Positions 8,286 to 14,492 of a stretch of DNA of 15,950 nucleotides are shown here, one piece after another. A program made the translations under genes and the position numbers. This DNA is from a bacterium (lineage in GTDB: Bacteria; SZUA-79; Acidulodesulfobacterales; Acidulodesulfobacteraceae): positions 1-15,950 of the forward strand of contig JAJZLA010000005.1 in assembly GCA_021803845.1 (NCBI GenBank), given 5' to 3'. The notes below the pieces were generated by a model. The model was not told the origin of the DNA, did no database searches, and saw only the letters and a program-made list of their open reading frames with translations. Within the stretch, counting starts at the first letter, position 1. Every line of letters starts with the position of its first letter.

Positions 8286-9239
8286 ATGAAGATTTTTACA
8301 GCCGTAGAAATTGATTACAACCAGTTTAAAATACTTGAAATCCTCAAAAAAAGACGCGGTTATTTCTTGAATAATTTTGTTAACGCAACCATCGACGGTT
8401 TGGATTACCGGGATATAAGCTCGGTATCTATGAATCTAGACAAAATTATGAACGAAAATAAAATCAGCAGAAAAAATATAATAACTTCTATTAACGGGAG
8501 CTCTGTTTACAGTTTTAATTTTTTTTTGCCGAATATGCCCGAATCAGACCTCAGAATAGCCGTCGAATATGAACTTAAAAAACTTCTTCCTTTTCCTATA
8601 TCTCAGTGCGCATTCGATTATATATATATCGAAAAAACAGACGAATCCGGAAACTCAACTTTAAGCATTACTGCATTTGCTTCAAAAGAGGACGATATAA
8701 AAAACTTTAAAGAAATATTCGATAGGTCGGGAATTAAAATAAAATCGATAGAATGTAAAACGGTATCGATTTATAATAATATAAGATATATAAATAAAAA
8801 TCAAACCGGCCATCTCTTGCTTTGCGACATAGGCGATAAATCTATAAAAATAGTCATAATATTAAATAACGCCGTTAATTTTGAAAGAACCGTGGACGGT
8901 TTAAGTTTAAAAAATCAAAATTACGATGAAGCTTCAAGCCTTATAGCAGATGAATTAAAAAGAACTATAGATTTCTATTTTGCAGGAAAATCTTTGCCTT
9001 CTATAGACGGAATTATTCTCACCGGCATTTTTTCAGGCAAAAGCGGGTTTGACGCAAAGATTTCCGAGGCTACTGCTTTTAGGGCATATTCGGTTTCAAT
9101 TCTTAATCTTATAAACTCTGAAAAATATTCGTTTTATTTATCCAAAAAATTAAAAAACCGCAATATAGACGAAGATTACGAATTTTTCAAGCCGTTGGAA
9201 GAAATGTGGACTACATTCGGATTGATTATTAATAGATGA
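8286..9239 (+). CDS. pilM: Type IV pilus assembly protein PilM-like (actin fold)
   Basis: The 317-residue cytoplasmic protein resembles PilM, the actin-like ATPase-fold protein that binds the N-terminus of PilN beneath the inner membrane. Supporting features are the VEYELKKLLPFPISQCAFDY segment (93-112), typical of PilM ('.E...yiPfp....l.y'), the second phosphate-binding-type segment DIGDKSIKIVI (181-191), and LIADELKRTIDFYF (219-232). The amino-terminal 'VEIDYNQFKI' replaces the more usual 'iGIDIGsssvK', so the first nucleotide-binding loop is degenerate. The call leans on the following pilN and pilO. No Shine-Dalgarno is visible. The stop codon lies inside an 11-bp tandem duplication. Confidence 0.85.
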   Translation: MKIFTAVEIDYNQFKILEILKKRRGYFLNNFVNATIDGLDYRDISSVSMNLDKIMNENKISRKNIITSINGSSVYSFNFFLPNMPESDLRIAVEYELKKLLPFPISQCAFDYIYIEKTDESGNSTLSITAFASKEDDIKNFKEIFDRSGIKIKSIECKTVSIYNNIRYINKNQTGHLLLCDIGDKSIKIVIILNNAVNFERTVDGLSLKNQNYDEASSLIADELKRTIDFYFAGKSLPSIDGIILTGIFSGKSGFDAKISEATAFRAYSVSILNLINSEKYSFYLSKKLKNRNIDEDYEFFKPLEEMWTTFGLIINR

Positions 9240-9252
9240 ATAATAGATGAAT
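9231..9252 (+). repeat. 11-bp tandem duplication at pilM stop
   Basis: AATAGATGAAT occurs twice in direct succession (9231-9241 and 9242-9252). The first copy carries the pilM TGA stop at 9237-9239. The duplication lengthens the pilM-pilN spacer to 23 bp and probably arose by replication slippage. Confidence 0.85.
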
Positions 9253-9262
9253 CGAAGAATAA

Positions 9263-9868
9263 ATGAAAAAGAAGAATTCGGAAAAAACCAGAATTAATTT
9301 ATTGCCAGCTAAAGATAGGAGCCGCATTGCAAAAGGCAGGAAAAGACTCGTAATATATTTTTTTATTACAGGTTACCTGATATTTATCGTTTTATTGGAT
9401 TTAACATTCGTTCTCAACAATAATTATAAAAAAAATTATCTGTCGCGCTTAAATCAGCAGTTAACTTTTCTCAAAACAAAAAACATTTTAAACGAAACAT
9501 TCGAATCCGCGATAGACAAAAGAAAAATTCTTCTGGAGGCAATACAAAAAAAAATATCGGTCATAGACTCCCTTAAAAAACTTAAAGTTGCATGGAATAA
9601 GAAAATAAGCGAGATAGTCGCTGCGTCTCCCGACGGGGTATGGATGAGCGGATTATCTCTCGAAAAAGGGATTATAGCAATAAACGGCAACAGCGTATCA
9701 TTATCCGGAATTTCAACCTATATAAACAATCTTAAAAATACCGGGTTATTTACAAAAATAACGCTCACGGAGGCACAAAGAAAGATTATCGGCGGCAATA
9801 CTTTTTATTCGTTTAATTTAAAAGCCGTTTTAAATATCCGCAATATTAACTTTAATAATAAAAAATGA
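9263..9868 (+). CDS. pilN: Type IV pilus inner-membrane protein PilN
   Basis: The 201-residue bitopic protein carries the hallmark INLLP at residues 11-15, the short cytoplasmic motif by which PilN docks on PilM. One membrane span (about 29-51), a coiled-coil region (about 55-110) and a periplasmic ferredoxin-like domain at the C-terminus follow; a PDGVWMSGLSLEKG stretch leads into that domain. Its length and layout match the family. It starts 23 bp after pilM, and its stop overlaps the pilO start by the ATGA quartet, indicating translational coupling. PilN and PilO form heterodimers that align the pilus base with the outer-membrane secretin. Confidence 0.9.
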   Translation: MKKKNSEKTRINLLPAKDRSRIAKGRKRLVIYFFITGYLIFIVLLDLTFVLNNNYKKNYLSRLNQQLTFLKTKNILNETFESAIDKRKILLEAIQKKISVIDSLKKLKVAWNKKISEIVAASPDGVWMSGLSLEKGIIAINGNSVSLSGISTYINNLKNTGLFTKITLTEAQRKIIGGNTFYSFNLKAVLNIRNINFNNKK

Positions 9869-10455
9869 AACTGATAGAAGAGATAAAAAAAATACCGGCA
9901 CGCTTAATGGCCAATAAAATAACCTTGGTTATGCTTATGGCTTTTGTTTTTATTTATTTAATAAATCAGGATATATTTTTAAACGCCTTAGAGAAAAATA
10001 TCGCCGCAAAAAATACGGCTATATTAAAACTAAAAAAGCGGATAAATACTATAAAAAACACGACCGGGTCTCTTTCGCGCGAAAAAAATAGTTTATACGG
10101 CCTTAAAAATCAGATTGCAGCATTAAAATTAAAGTTAAAAAACGAAGAAATTATGCTTCCTAAGACTTTTATGGTTGCGGATTTAATTAAAAATATAGCG
10201 TTGAATAAACCTGCCGATAATTTTGCCATAGAGAATATAAATTTCGGAAAACCAATAAAGTATGAAAGCGTAATGGCTCTGCCGGTCGGCATTTCAATAA
10301 CGGGAGGCTTCAATAAAACGGTAGAATTCATTAAAAACATAAACTCCATGAAAAGAATTTTTACGATAGACTATGTTTCTATTAAAGCAAGCAAAAAATC
10401 TTTTCCCGATATAAAAGCCGACATAAAAGGGTTCGTATTTTCTATGGACGGTTAA
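9865..10455 (+). CDS. pilO: Type IV pilus inner-membrane protein PilO
   Basis: The 196-residue protein has a short cytoplasmic tail, one membrane span (about 19-35), a long Lys-rich coiled coil (about 40-100) and a C-terminal periplasmic domain containing LPVGISITGGFNKTVEFI, typical of PilO ('l.l.G.y..l..Fl..l'). It overlaps pilN by 4 bp (ATGA). The stop at 10453-10455 lies 2 bp from the stop of the oppositely oriented tatC. In most genomes pilP follows pilO directly. Here pilP lies 2.3 kb away on the other strand, beyond tatC and pilQ. Confidence 0.88.
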   Translation: MKLIEEIKKIPARLMANKITLVMLMAFVFIYLINQDIFLNALEKNIAAKNTAILKLKKRINTIKNTTGSLSREKNSLYGLKNQIAALKLKLKNEEIMLPKTFMVADLIKNIALNKPADNFAIENINFGKPIKYESVMALPVGISITGGFNKTVEFIKNINSMKRIFTIDYVSIKASKKSFPDIKADIKGFVFSMDG

Positions 10456-10457
10456 GA

Positions 10458-11342
10458 TTAATGAACGGACGGGGATGCTTCGGCGGGCGGTTTCTTTTTA
10501 AATTTCCATATCAGGGAAGATATAAAAATACTGATTTCGTACATCGAATAAAGCGGCACCGCTATAAAAAACATAGTAACTATATCGGCATGAAAAGCGG
10601 CAATGATAAGGCTTATTATCAGGGCATACTTTCTATATTTCTTTAGAAACCCGGGTTTTAATATTCCCGCAAGAGAAAAGAGAGCGGAAACTAAAGGCAG
10701 TTCGAATATCAATCCGAATATCAATCCCAGCCTTAAGGCAAAATTAATATAATGGGTTAAATTTATCAGGGGCGACAGATTCGGACTCTGATAGCTTAAG
10801 GAAAAATTGATTACGGCTGGCCATATATAAAAAACCATGAAAATTACGCCTGAAATAAAAAAAAGCGTTCCGAAAAACAAAAAAGGCAGTAAATACATTC
10901 TTTCCTTTTTTAAAAGACCGGGCTTTATAAATTGCCAGAATTGAAACAGTATAAAAGGGAGGGCTATCATAAACCCTAGAATTAGGGATACTTTTACCTG
11001 CATAAAAAATGGTTCCAGAGGTTTTGAATAATGCAGTATATGTTTTGTAAATTTTTTAGGGGTTTTATTAAGTCCGAACGCATAATAAACCGAGGGGGCT
11101 TCTTCTTTTAAGGCATTTTTTGCATATCCGGAAAAATAAGTAATATAAGTCGGCCTTTCCAACGGGGTTTCTATGAGGTTTATCGCTTTATAGGAAAGCC
11201 GCCACGAAAAACCCATGCATACGACGAGCGCTATAAATATATAAAATATTCTCTTTCTTAATTCCGAAAAATGCTCTAAAAAAGCCATTCTTCCTTCAGC
11301 TTTAATGCTTTCTTCTTTTTTTTCTATTTTTTTAACGCCCAT
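10458..11342 (-). CDS. tatC: Sec-independent protein translocase TatC
   Basis: The 294-residue, six-span membrane protein is the receptor of the twin-arginine translocase for folded proteins. Core motifs are present: HFSELRKR at 24-31, EPFF at 110-113, FQFWQFIKPGLLKKER at 133-148 and FGLIFELPL at 209-217. The usual TPPD motif before the last spans appears as FHAD (250-253). The first periplasmic loop (about 55-112) is roughly 30 residues longer than in E. coli, and a Lys/Glu-rich tail precedes the ELRKR motif. It starts 22 bp after the secretin stop, so it is probably co-transcribed with pilP-pilQ. No tatA or tatB is in the window. No clear Shine-Dalgarno is visible. Confidence 0.93.
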   Translation of the reverse strand: MGVKKIEKKEESIKAEGRMAFLEHFSELRKRIFYIFIALVVCMGFSWRLSYKAINLIETPLERPTYITYFSGYAKNALKEEAPSVYYAFGLNKTPKKFTKHILHYSKPLEPFFMQVKVSLILGFMIALPFILFQFWQFIKPGLLKKERMYLLPFLFFGTLFFISGVIFMVFYIWPAVINFSLSYQSPNLSPLINLTHYINFALRLGLIFGLIFELPLVSALFSLAGILKPGFLKKYRKYALIISLIIAAFHADIVTMFFIAVPLYSMYEISIFISSLIWKFKKKPPAEASPSVH

Positions 11343-11364
11343 CTGAATTATTTTGTTTAGCCGA

Positions 11365-12729
11365 CTAATTTACTATTTTTGGAGAAATAAACACCATTAA
11401 CTGCTCTTTGGAGACGCTTCTCTGTCTCGACGAAAAAAGATATCCTATTACCGGCAGGGTAGATAGAATAGGAACCCCGTTATTTGAATGCGATTTATCG
11501 GTATATAAAATGCCTCCGATAACTAAAGTAGAATTGTTTTTAACCATAACGGTCGTTGAAACGCTTTTATTATTCACCGACGGAAATCCGTTGACTTCCT
11601 GTCCGAAATCAGGCTGTGAATTTGTAACATTGATATTAAGCATAATAGAGTTTTTGCTTTCGACTATCGGAGTAACGGTCAGAGTAAGTCCCAGGGTAAT
11701 AGTCTGAAGCGACGACGTAACAGGTTCCTGCGTTATGACGGTAGTGCCTCCGGAAGGCGTTCCCGTTCCGCTTGAAGGCGTTGAGGACGAAGCGCCTCCG
11801 GATGCCGTGTATGCGACATAATATAAAGTAACTCCAGAATTTATAGTAGCTGGCTGACCGCTTATAACCGAAACGCTCGGCGACGCTATAACCTTGTCCC
11901 AGCCTAACTGTTGTCCCAAAGAAAGCTGTGCGGAAAGTATTCCAAAATTCTGCCATGCCGTTCCAACGCTAAGATTAAGAGTATTCGAGCCCGCAGTTGA
12001 AGTAGTAGCCCCGCTGAAACCGGTAGGGAAAGTAGAGGTAGATATTATGGTGTTGTTATTATTAGGGGAAAAAGACCACGCTATACCGAGATTTCTGACA
12101 AAATTATCCGTTACATCGACTATTCTTGCGTTTAAAAGGACGACTCTTTTTTTGACGTCTATTTTTCTGATGATATTTTTTATTTTTTTTATGTTTGAAG
12201 GAATATCGTAAACAAATATCGAATTGCCGTGCGGGGAAGCGTAAGCCTTTGCCCCAGACGGCAAAACAGGCGTCAGATCCGTAAGAACGTTTTTAGCTTG
12301 AATATATTTTAGATTTATCTTGTAATATACATAACTGTTTTTAAGAGATGAACGGGGGCCTATAAACAAAATCCCGTTGTTCACGCTGTATCCCAAATTT
12401 CCGGCTCTTAAAATAATTAAAAGTGCGTCCGGCAGGGGTATGTTTCTTATGTGGAGAGTCGCACTACCGTTAACCGAACTGCTTAAAACGTAATTCAGCC
12501 TGAATTCATGGCATATTCCTAATATTAAAGGCCTGAGCGGGATATCGTTTCCTTCTATCGTAATTTTTTTATCAGGAATTTTGATGCCCCTCACGAAACC
12601 GGCACTTTTTATTCGCGCTTTAAAAGCGAAGGCGTTTTCTCTATGTCCAAAAAAAATAAAAAAAGAGATAAGCAGAAAGAATAAAAAAGAGATATAAAAA
12701 AAAGTACTACATCTGGACTTAAAAATCAT
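11365..12729 (-). CDS. pilQ: Type IV pilus secretin, short PilQ-like
   Basis: The 454-residue protein is an outer-membrane secretin through which the pilus would exit. A long hydrophobic signal sequence (about 8-28) probably ends near ENAFA (31-35). An STN/N0-like domain spans about 55-124, an N1-like KH domain about 135-190, and the secretin barrel domain about 195-454. The barrel carries LGLTLTVTPIV (346-356) and the signature VPILSTLPVIGYLF (419-432), ending LMVFISPKIVN. A Gly/Ser/Thr-rich insert at about 309-330 lies inside the barrel domain. There are no AMIN domains, so it is much shorter than typical 700-residue PilQ. pilP lies immediately upstream (14 bp), supporting a pilus role over a general type II secretin. 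Confidence 0.88.
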   Translation of the reverse strand: MIFKSRCSTFFYISFLFFLLISFFIFFGHRENAFAFKARIKSAGFVRGIKIPDKKITIEGNDIPLRPLILGICHEFRLNYVLSSSVNGSATLHIRNIPLPDALLIILRAGNLGYSVNNGILFIGPRSSLKNSYVYYKINLKYIQAKNVLTDLTPVLPSGAKAYASPHGNSIFVYDIPSNIKKIKNIIRKIDVKKRVVLLNARIVDVTDNFVRNLGIAWSFSPNNNNTIISTSTFPTGFSGATTSTAGSNTLNLSVGTAWQNFGILSAQLSLGQQLGWDKVIASPSVSVISGQPATINSGVTLYYVAYTASGGASSSTPSSGTGTPSGGTTVITQEPVTSSLQTITLGLTLTVTPIVESKNSIMLNINVTNSQPDFGQEVNGFPSVNNKSVSTTVMVKNNSTLVIGGILYTDKSHSNNGVPILSTLPVIGYLFSSRQRSVSKEQLMVFISPKIVN

Positions 12730-12743
12730 AAGTTTATTGTTTA

Positions 12744-13109
12744 TTATTTTTTAAATCCTTCAAATTTGGAGAGTATAAGATTAACTATTTTTCCATTTTT
12801 AAGTTTAATTATTACAGCCCGCCTGGTAATTTCCACAACGGTTTTCCCCATAATTACTGAACCTGTATAATATGGATTTCCGTTAATAATAGCAATGTTT
12901 CTATCCGGATCCGAACCGCTCACTATAGCCTGAAGATTAAGGCCGTTCAAAGGGTTTTCGCTGAGATTTTTATATTGCTTTGCCTTAAAAGGAGATATAA
13001 ACGGATTTTTCAACCCGAAACAGGCATCCGCATTTAATAATTGAAACAATATAATAAAAAAGACGATTAAATCAAAAATATAAGCAGACATCCTTTTCAT
13101 TATCGTCAT
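12744..13109 (-). CDS. pilP: PilP-like type IV pilus assembly protein
   Basis: The 121-residue protein has an N-terminal hydrophobic segment (about 10-25) followed by KNPFISPF (34-41), like the 'DPF.P' of PilP. It then has an HR-type beta domain: PLNGLNLQAIVSGSD, a Gly-Asn turn, GKTVVEITRRAVIIKL. That pattern is the core that in PilP binds the secretin and PilNO. PilP is usually a longer lipoprotein; here Cys30 follows NADA, a poor lipobox, and the linker is short. Candidate ATGs lie at 13109, 13100 and 13091, with none clearly favoured by a Shine-Dalgarno. It is first in the pilP-pilQ-tatC run. The call comes from pattern and context rather than strong sequence identity. Confidence 0.72.
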   Translation of the reverse strand: MTIMKRMSAYIFDLIVFFIILFQLLNADACFGLKNPFISPFKAKQYKNLSENPLNGLNLQAIVSGSDPDRNIAIINGNPYYTGSVIMGKTVVEITRRAVIIKLKNGKIVNLILSKFEGFKK

Positions 13110-13133
13110 AGTCGGCGTTCATTCTTCTGCAAG

Positions 13134-13154
13134 GGGGCGGATAAAATCCACCCC
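13134..13154 (-). other. GC-rich hairpin at the predicted 5' end of the pilP mRNA
   Basis: On the minus strand GGGGTGGAT (13154-13146), a TTT loop and ATCCGCCCC (13142-13134) form a 9-bp stem, complete in RNA if one U-G pair is allowed. On the plus strand the same position would be a C-A mismatch, so the structure belongs to the minus-strand transcript. No U-run follows it. It lies at the predicted transcription start, so it may protect or regulate the pilP-pilQ-tatC message. Confidence 0.45.
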
Positions 13155-13161
13155 GCTAAAT

Positions 13162-13189
13162 ATAATAATATGACTTTTTAGTATGTCTA
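13162..13189 (-). promoter_or_regulatory. Candidate promoter for pilP-pilQ-tatC
   Basis: On the minus strand TAGACA (13189-13184, 5 of 6 to the -35 consensus) is followed after 16 bases by TATTAT (13167-13162, 5 of 6 to the -10 consensus). The predicted start falls near 13155, about 45 nt before the pilP ATG at 13109. The -35 overlaps the left arm of the hairpin at the tusA stop. Confidence 0.45.
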
Positions 13190-13218
13190 AAATCGGTCAT
13201 AACTCTGCCGATTAAGAC
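13185..13218 (-). terminator. Hairpin over the tusA stop codon, possible terminator
   Basis: On the minus strand AATCGG and CCGATT (plus-strand arms 13208-13213 and 13191-13196) pair around an 11-base loop, with outer GTCT/AGAC arms at 13215-13218 and 13185-13188 separated by one or two unpaired bases. The stem is followed by TTTT on the minus strand. It spans the tusA TAA at 13214-13212. A weak intrinsic terminator is possible; the U-tract is short. Confidence 0.4.
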
Positions 13219-13445
13219 TTTTGGACATAAAATTTGAACTTTCCGCCCTCTTCCGAAGAATCCAGTAGTTTGTTGCCGGTTCTGTTGCACCATGCCGTCA
13301 TATCGTTTTTAGAACCGGGGTCTGTTGAAATTACTTCTAAAACCTGTCCCGATGTCATCGTGTCGATTTCTTTTTTAGTCTTAACTATCGGCAACGGACA
13401 CGATAAGCCGCTTGCGTCAAGTGTTTTGTTAGGATTTACTGCCAT
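13212..13445 (-). CDS. tusA: TusA-family sulfur carrier protein
   Basis: The 77-residue protein has the TusA/SirA fold signature: LDASGLSCPLPIVKTKKEI with the active Cys16 in a CPxP motif (16-19), then VISTDPGSKNDMTAWC (38-53) and a C-terminal beta strand GGKFKFYVQKS. TusA proteins carry a persulfide on the CPxP cysteine, either for tRNA thiolation or, in sulfur-metabolising bacteria, for passing sulfane sulfur in dissimilatory pathways. A second Cys (53) is present. An AAGGAGG sits 7 bases upstream of the ATG. It is divergent from a multi-span membrane protein across a 134-bp gap. No dsrEFH, rhodanese or tusBCDE gene is in the window, so the specific role is open. Confidence 0.93.
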   Translation of the reverse strand: MAVNPNKTLDASGLSCPLPIVKTKKEIDTMTSGQVLEVISTDPGSKNDMTAWCNRTGNKLLDSSEEGGKFKFYVQKS

Positions 13446-13452
13446 AATGCTT

Positions 13453-13459
13453 CCTCCTT
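13453..13459 (-). promoter_or_regulatory. Consensus Shine-Dalgarno of tusA
   Basis: AAGGAGG (plus-strand CCTCCTT) lies 7 bases before the tusA ATG. It is the best ribosome binding site in the window, so tusA is likely well translated. Upstream, a TTGACT (plus-strand AGTCAA at 13504-13509) could be a -35, but no -10 sits at a good spacing. Confidence 0.85.
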
Positions 13460-13542
13460 GTTAATTTTAAACTTTATTTTAGCTTATTACTTCGCTGTTA
13501 AAAAGTCAATAGAAAAAAAAGAAAAAATATCCCGTTTCTATA

Positions 13543-13572
13543 TTGTCATTCCCGATTGTTATCTGATATAAT
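13543..13572 (+). promoter_or_regulatory. Strong promoter predicting a leaderless mRNA
   Basis: TTGTCA (13543-13548, 5 of 6 to consensus) and a perfect TATAAT (13567-13572) are separated by 18 bp, with a TG-type extended element just before the -10. The expected start, about 7 nt past the -10, coincides with the ATG at 13580, so the transcript would begin at or within a base of the start codon. Confidence 0.6.
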
Positions 13573-13579
13573 ATCGTCT

Positions 13580-14323
13580 ATGAATTTCAGCATACTTATA
13601 TTTATAGCCGTATTTTCGGTTGCCATAGTAGAACTCAGCGAGGTCGCAGCAATAGTTTTCGTTGTCGGAGAAGACGTAGGTCTTTCCAGTGCCTTGGCTG
13701 GAGGCTTAATAGGATTTATCGGCACTCTTATAATTCTTTTTATAGGCGGCATAGCCCTTATTAAAACAGTACCTATATTTACCGTTAAATTAATAATAGG
13801 AGTAGTCCTTATATCGATAGGATTGTATTTTTCTTATAAACTTCTAAGCTTTATATTTTATCTTACACCTTTTTCTCAAAAAATAGGGGAAAAACCGCTT
13901 TTTAAAAAAGCTGAAGCGGCCATAGTAAAGCATGAGAAATGTTCGTTCAGGCATTTCATCGTCGCCTTAAACGCCGTCATAATAGAAGCATTCGAAGTAG
14001 CGGTGGTAGCAGTTCCGCTTGCTATTACCGAAAACCAATGGCTTTCGGTAATTTCCGCTCTTATAGTCAGTTCCGTTATAATTTTAATGTTGTCGATTTA
14101 TTTGCGAAGATATTTCAAAAAAATACCTTCGCACTGGATTAAAGGAATAGCGTCCGTTCTTCTTATCAGTTTTGGAATATACTGGGGGCTTCAGGGATTA
14201 AAAGTTAATATAGAAGACGATGATTTAGTATTTATCGTACCGGCGATATCCCTGCTCCTATTAGCTGTGTCTTTAATTTTCGATAAAATCGGATATAAAA
14301 TTAAAGGGGATAAAAAAGCATGA
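13580..14323 (+). CDS. Multi-span membrane protein with two ExxE motifs (COG4280/GDT1-like)
   Basis: This 247-residue integral membrane protein has about seven predicted spans (about 4-28, 37-60, 70-93, 124-148, 156-174, 187-206 and 216-234). Two membrane segments carry matching acidic motifs, VELSEVA (Glu18, Glu21) and IEAFEVA (Glu136, Glu139). They sit in the first span of each half, suggesting an internal duplication. Paired intramembrane ExxE motifs recall the GDT1/TMEM165 and FTR1-type cation transporters, and COG4280 proteins have this look, so metal-ion transport is a reasonable inference but is not shown. An in-frame TTG at 13556 would add eight residues but lies upstream of the -10, so ATG 13580 is preferred. 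It is divergent from tusA. Confidence 0.75.
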   Translation: MNFSILIFIAVFSVAIVELSEVAAIVFVVGEDVGLSSALAGGLIGFIGTLIILFIGGIALIKTVPIFTVKLIIGVVLISIGLYFSYKLLSFIFYLTPFSQKIGEKPLFKKAEAAIVKHEKCSFRHFIVALNAVIIEAFEVAVVAVPLAITENQWLSVISALIVSSVIILMLSIYLRRYFKKIPSHWIKGIASVLLISFGIYWGLQGLKVNIEDDDLVFIVPAISLLLLAVSLIFDKIGYKIKGDKKA

Positions 14324-14371
14324 ATGTCCGAATCCCGATTTAGAAACTATATAAATAAATTCCAATATCCA

Positions 14372-14442
14372 GTCATTGCGAGAAGTCGAAGACGACGAAG
14401 CAATCTACGCGATGGGGATTGCTTCGCTTTGCTCGCAATGAC
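14372..14442. repeat. 71-bp nested palindromic element (dispersed-repeat type)
   Basis: Outer arms GTCATTGCGAG (14372-14382) and CTCGCAATGAC (14432-14442) are perfectly complementary, as are inner arms CGAAGCAATC (14396-14405) and GATTGCTTCG (14417-14426). The element sits between two convergent genes and is clearly richer in GC than its surroundings. From memory, palindromes with 'GTCATTGCGAG...GAAGCAATC' arms are dispersed in many bacterial genomes as intergenic repeats. It may act as a mobile REP/MITE-like unit, and as an RNA hairpin it could limit read-through in either direction. Confidence 0.85.
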
Positions 14443-14461
14443 ATTATTAAGCAATTCCGGC

Positions 14462-14492
14462 AATCCCTATATATAAATCCTATATAGGGATT
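14462..14492. terminator. Perfect 12-bp inverted repeat, possible bidirectional terminator
   Basis: AATCCCTATATA (14462-14473) and TATATAGGGATT (14481-14492) form a perfect 12-bp stem with a 7-base loop, between the end of the ExxE membrane gene and the end of the rodZ-like gene, 15 bp past the latter's stop. There is no long U-run on either side, so termination is an inference from placement. Confidence 0.5.

Noticed and set aside
11894..12211. Plus-strand 105-residue frame inside the secretin gene.
   Set aside because: Antisense to the pilQ barrel domain; no motif and no ribosome binding site.
13556..13558. TTG as start of the ExxE membrane protein.
   Set aside because: It lies inside the promoter, upstream of the -10 hexamer, so it would not be in the mRNA.
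14324..14476. A 50-codon plus-strand frame starting right after the ExxE gene stop (TGA-ATG).
   Set aside because: More than half of it is translation of the 71-bp palindrome and it ends within the next inverted repeat. Such frames, ending in FALLAMT-like residues, are a recurring false gene from this repeat type.
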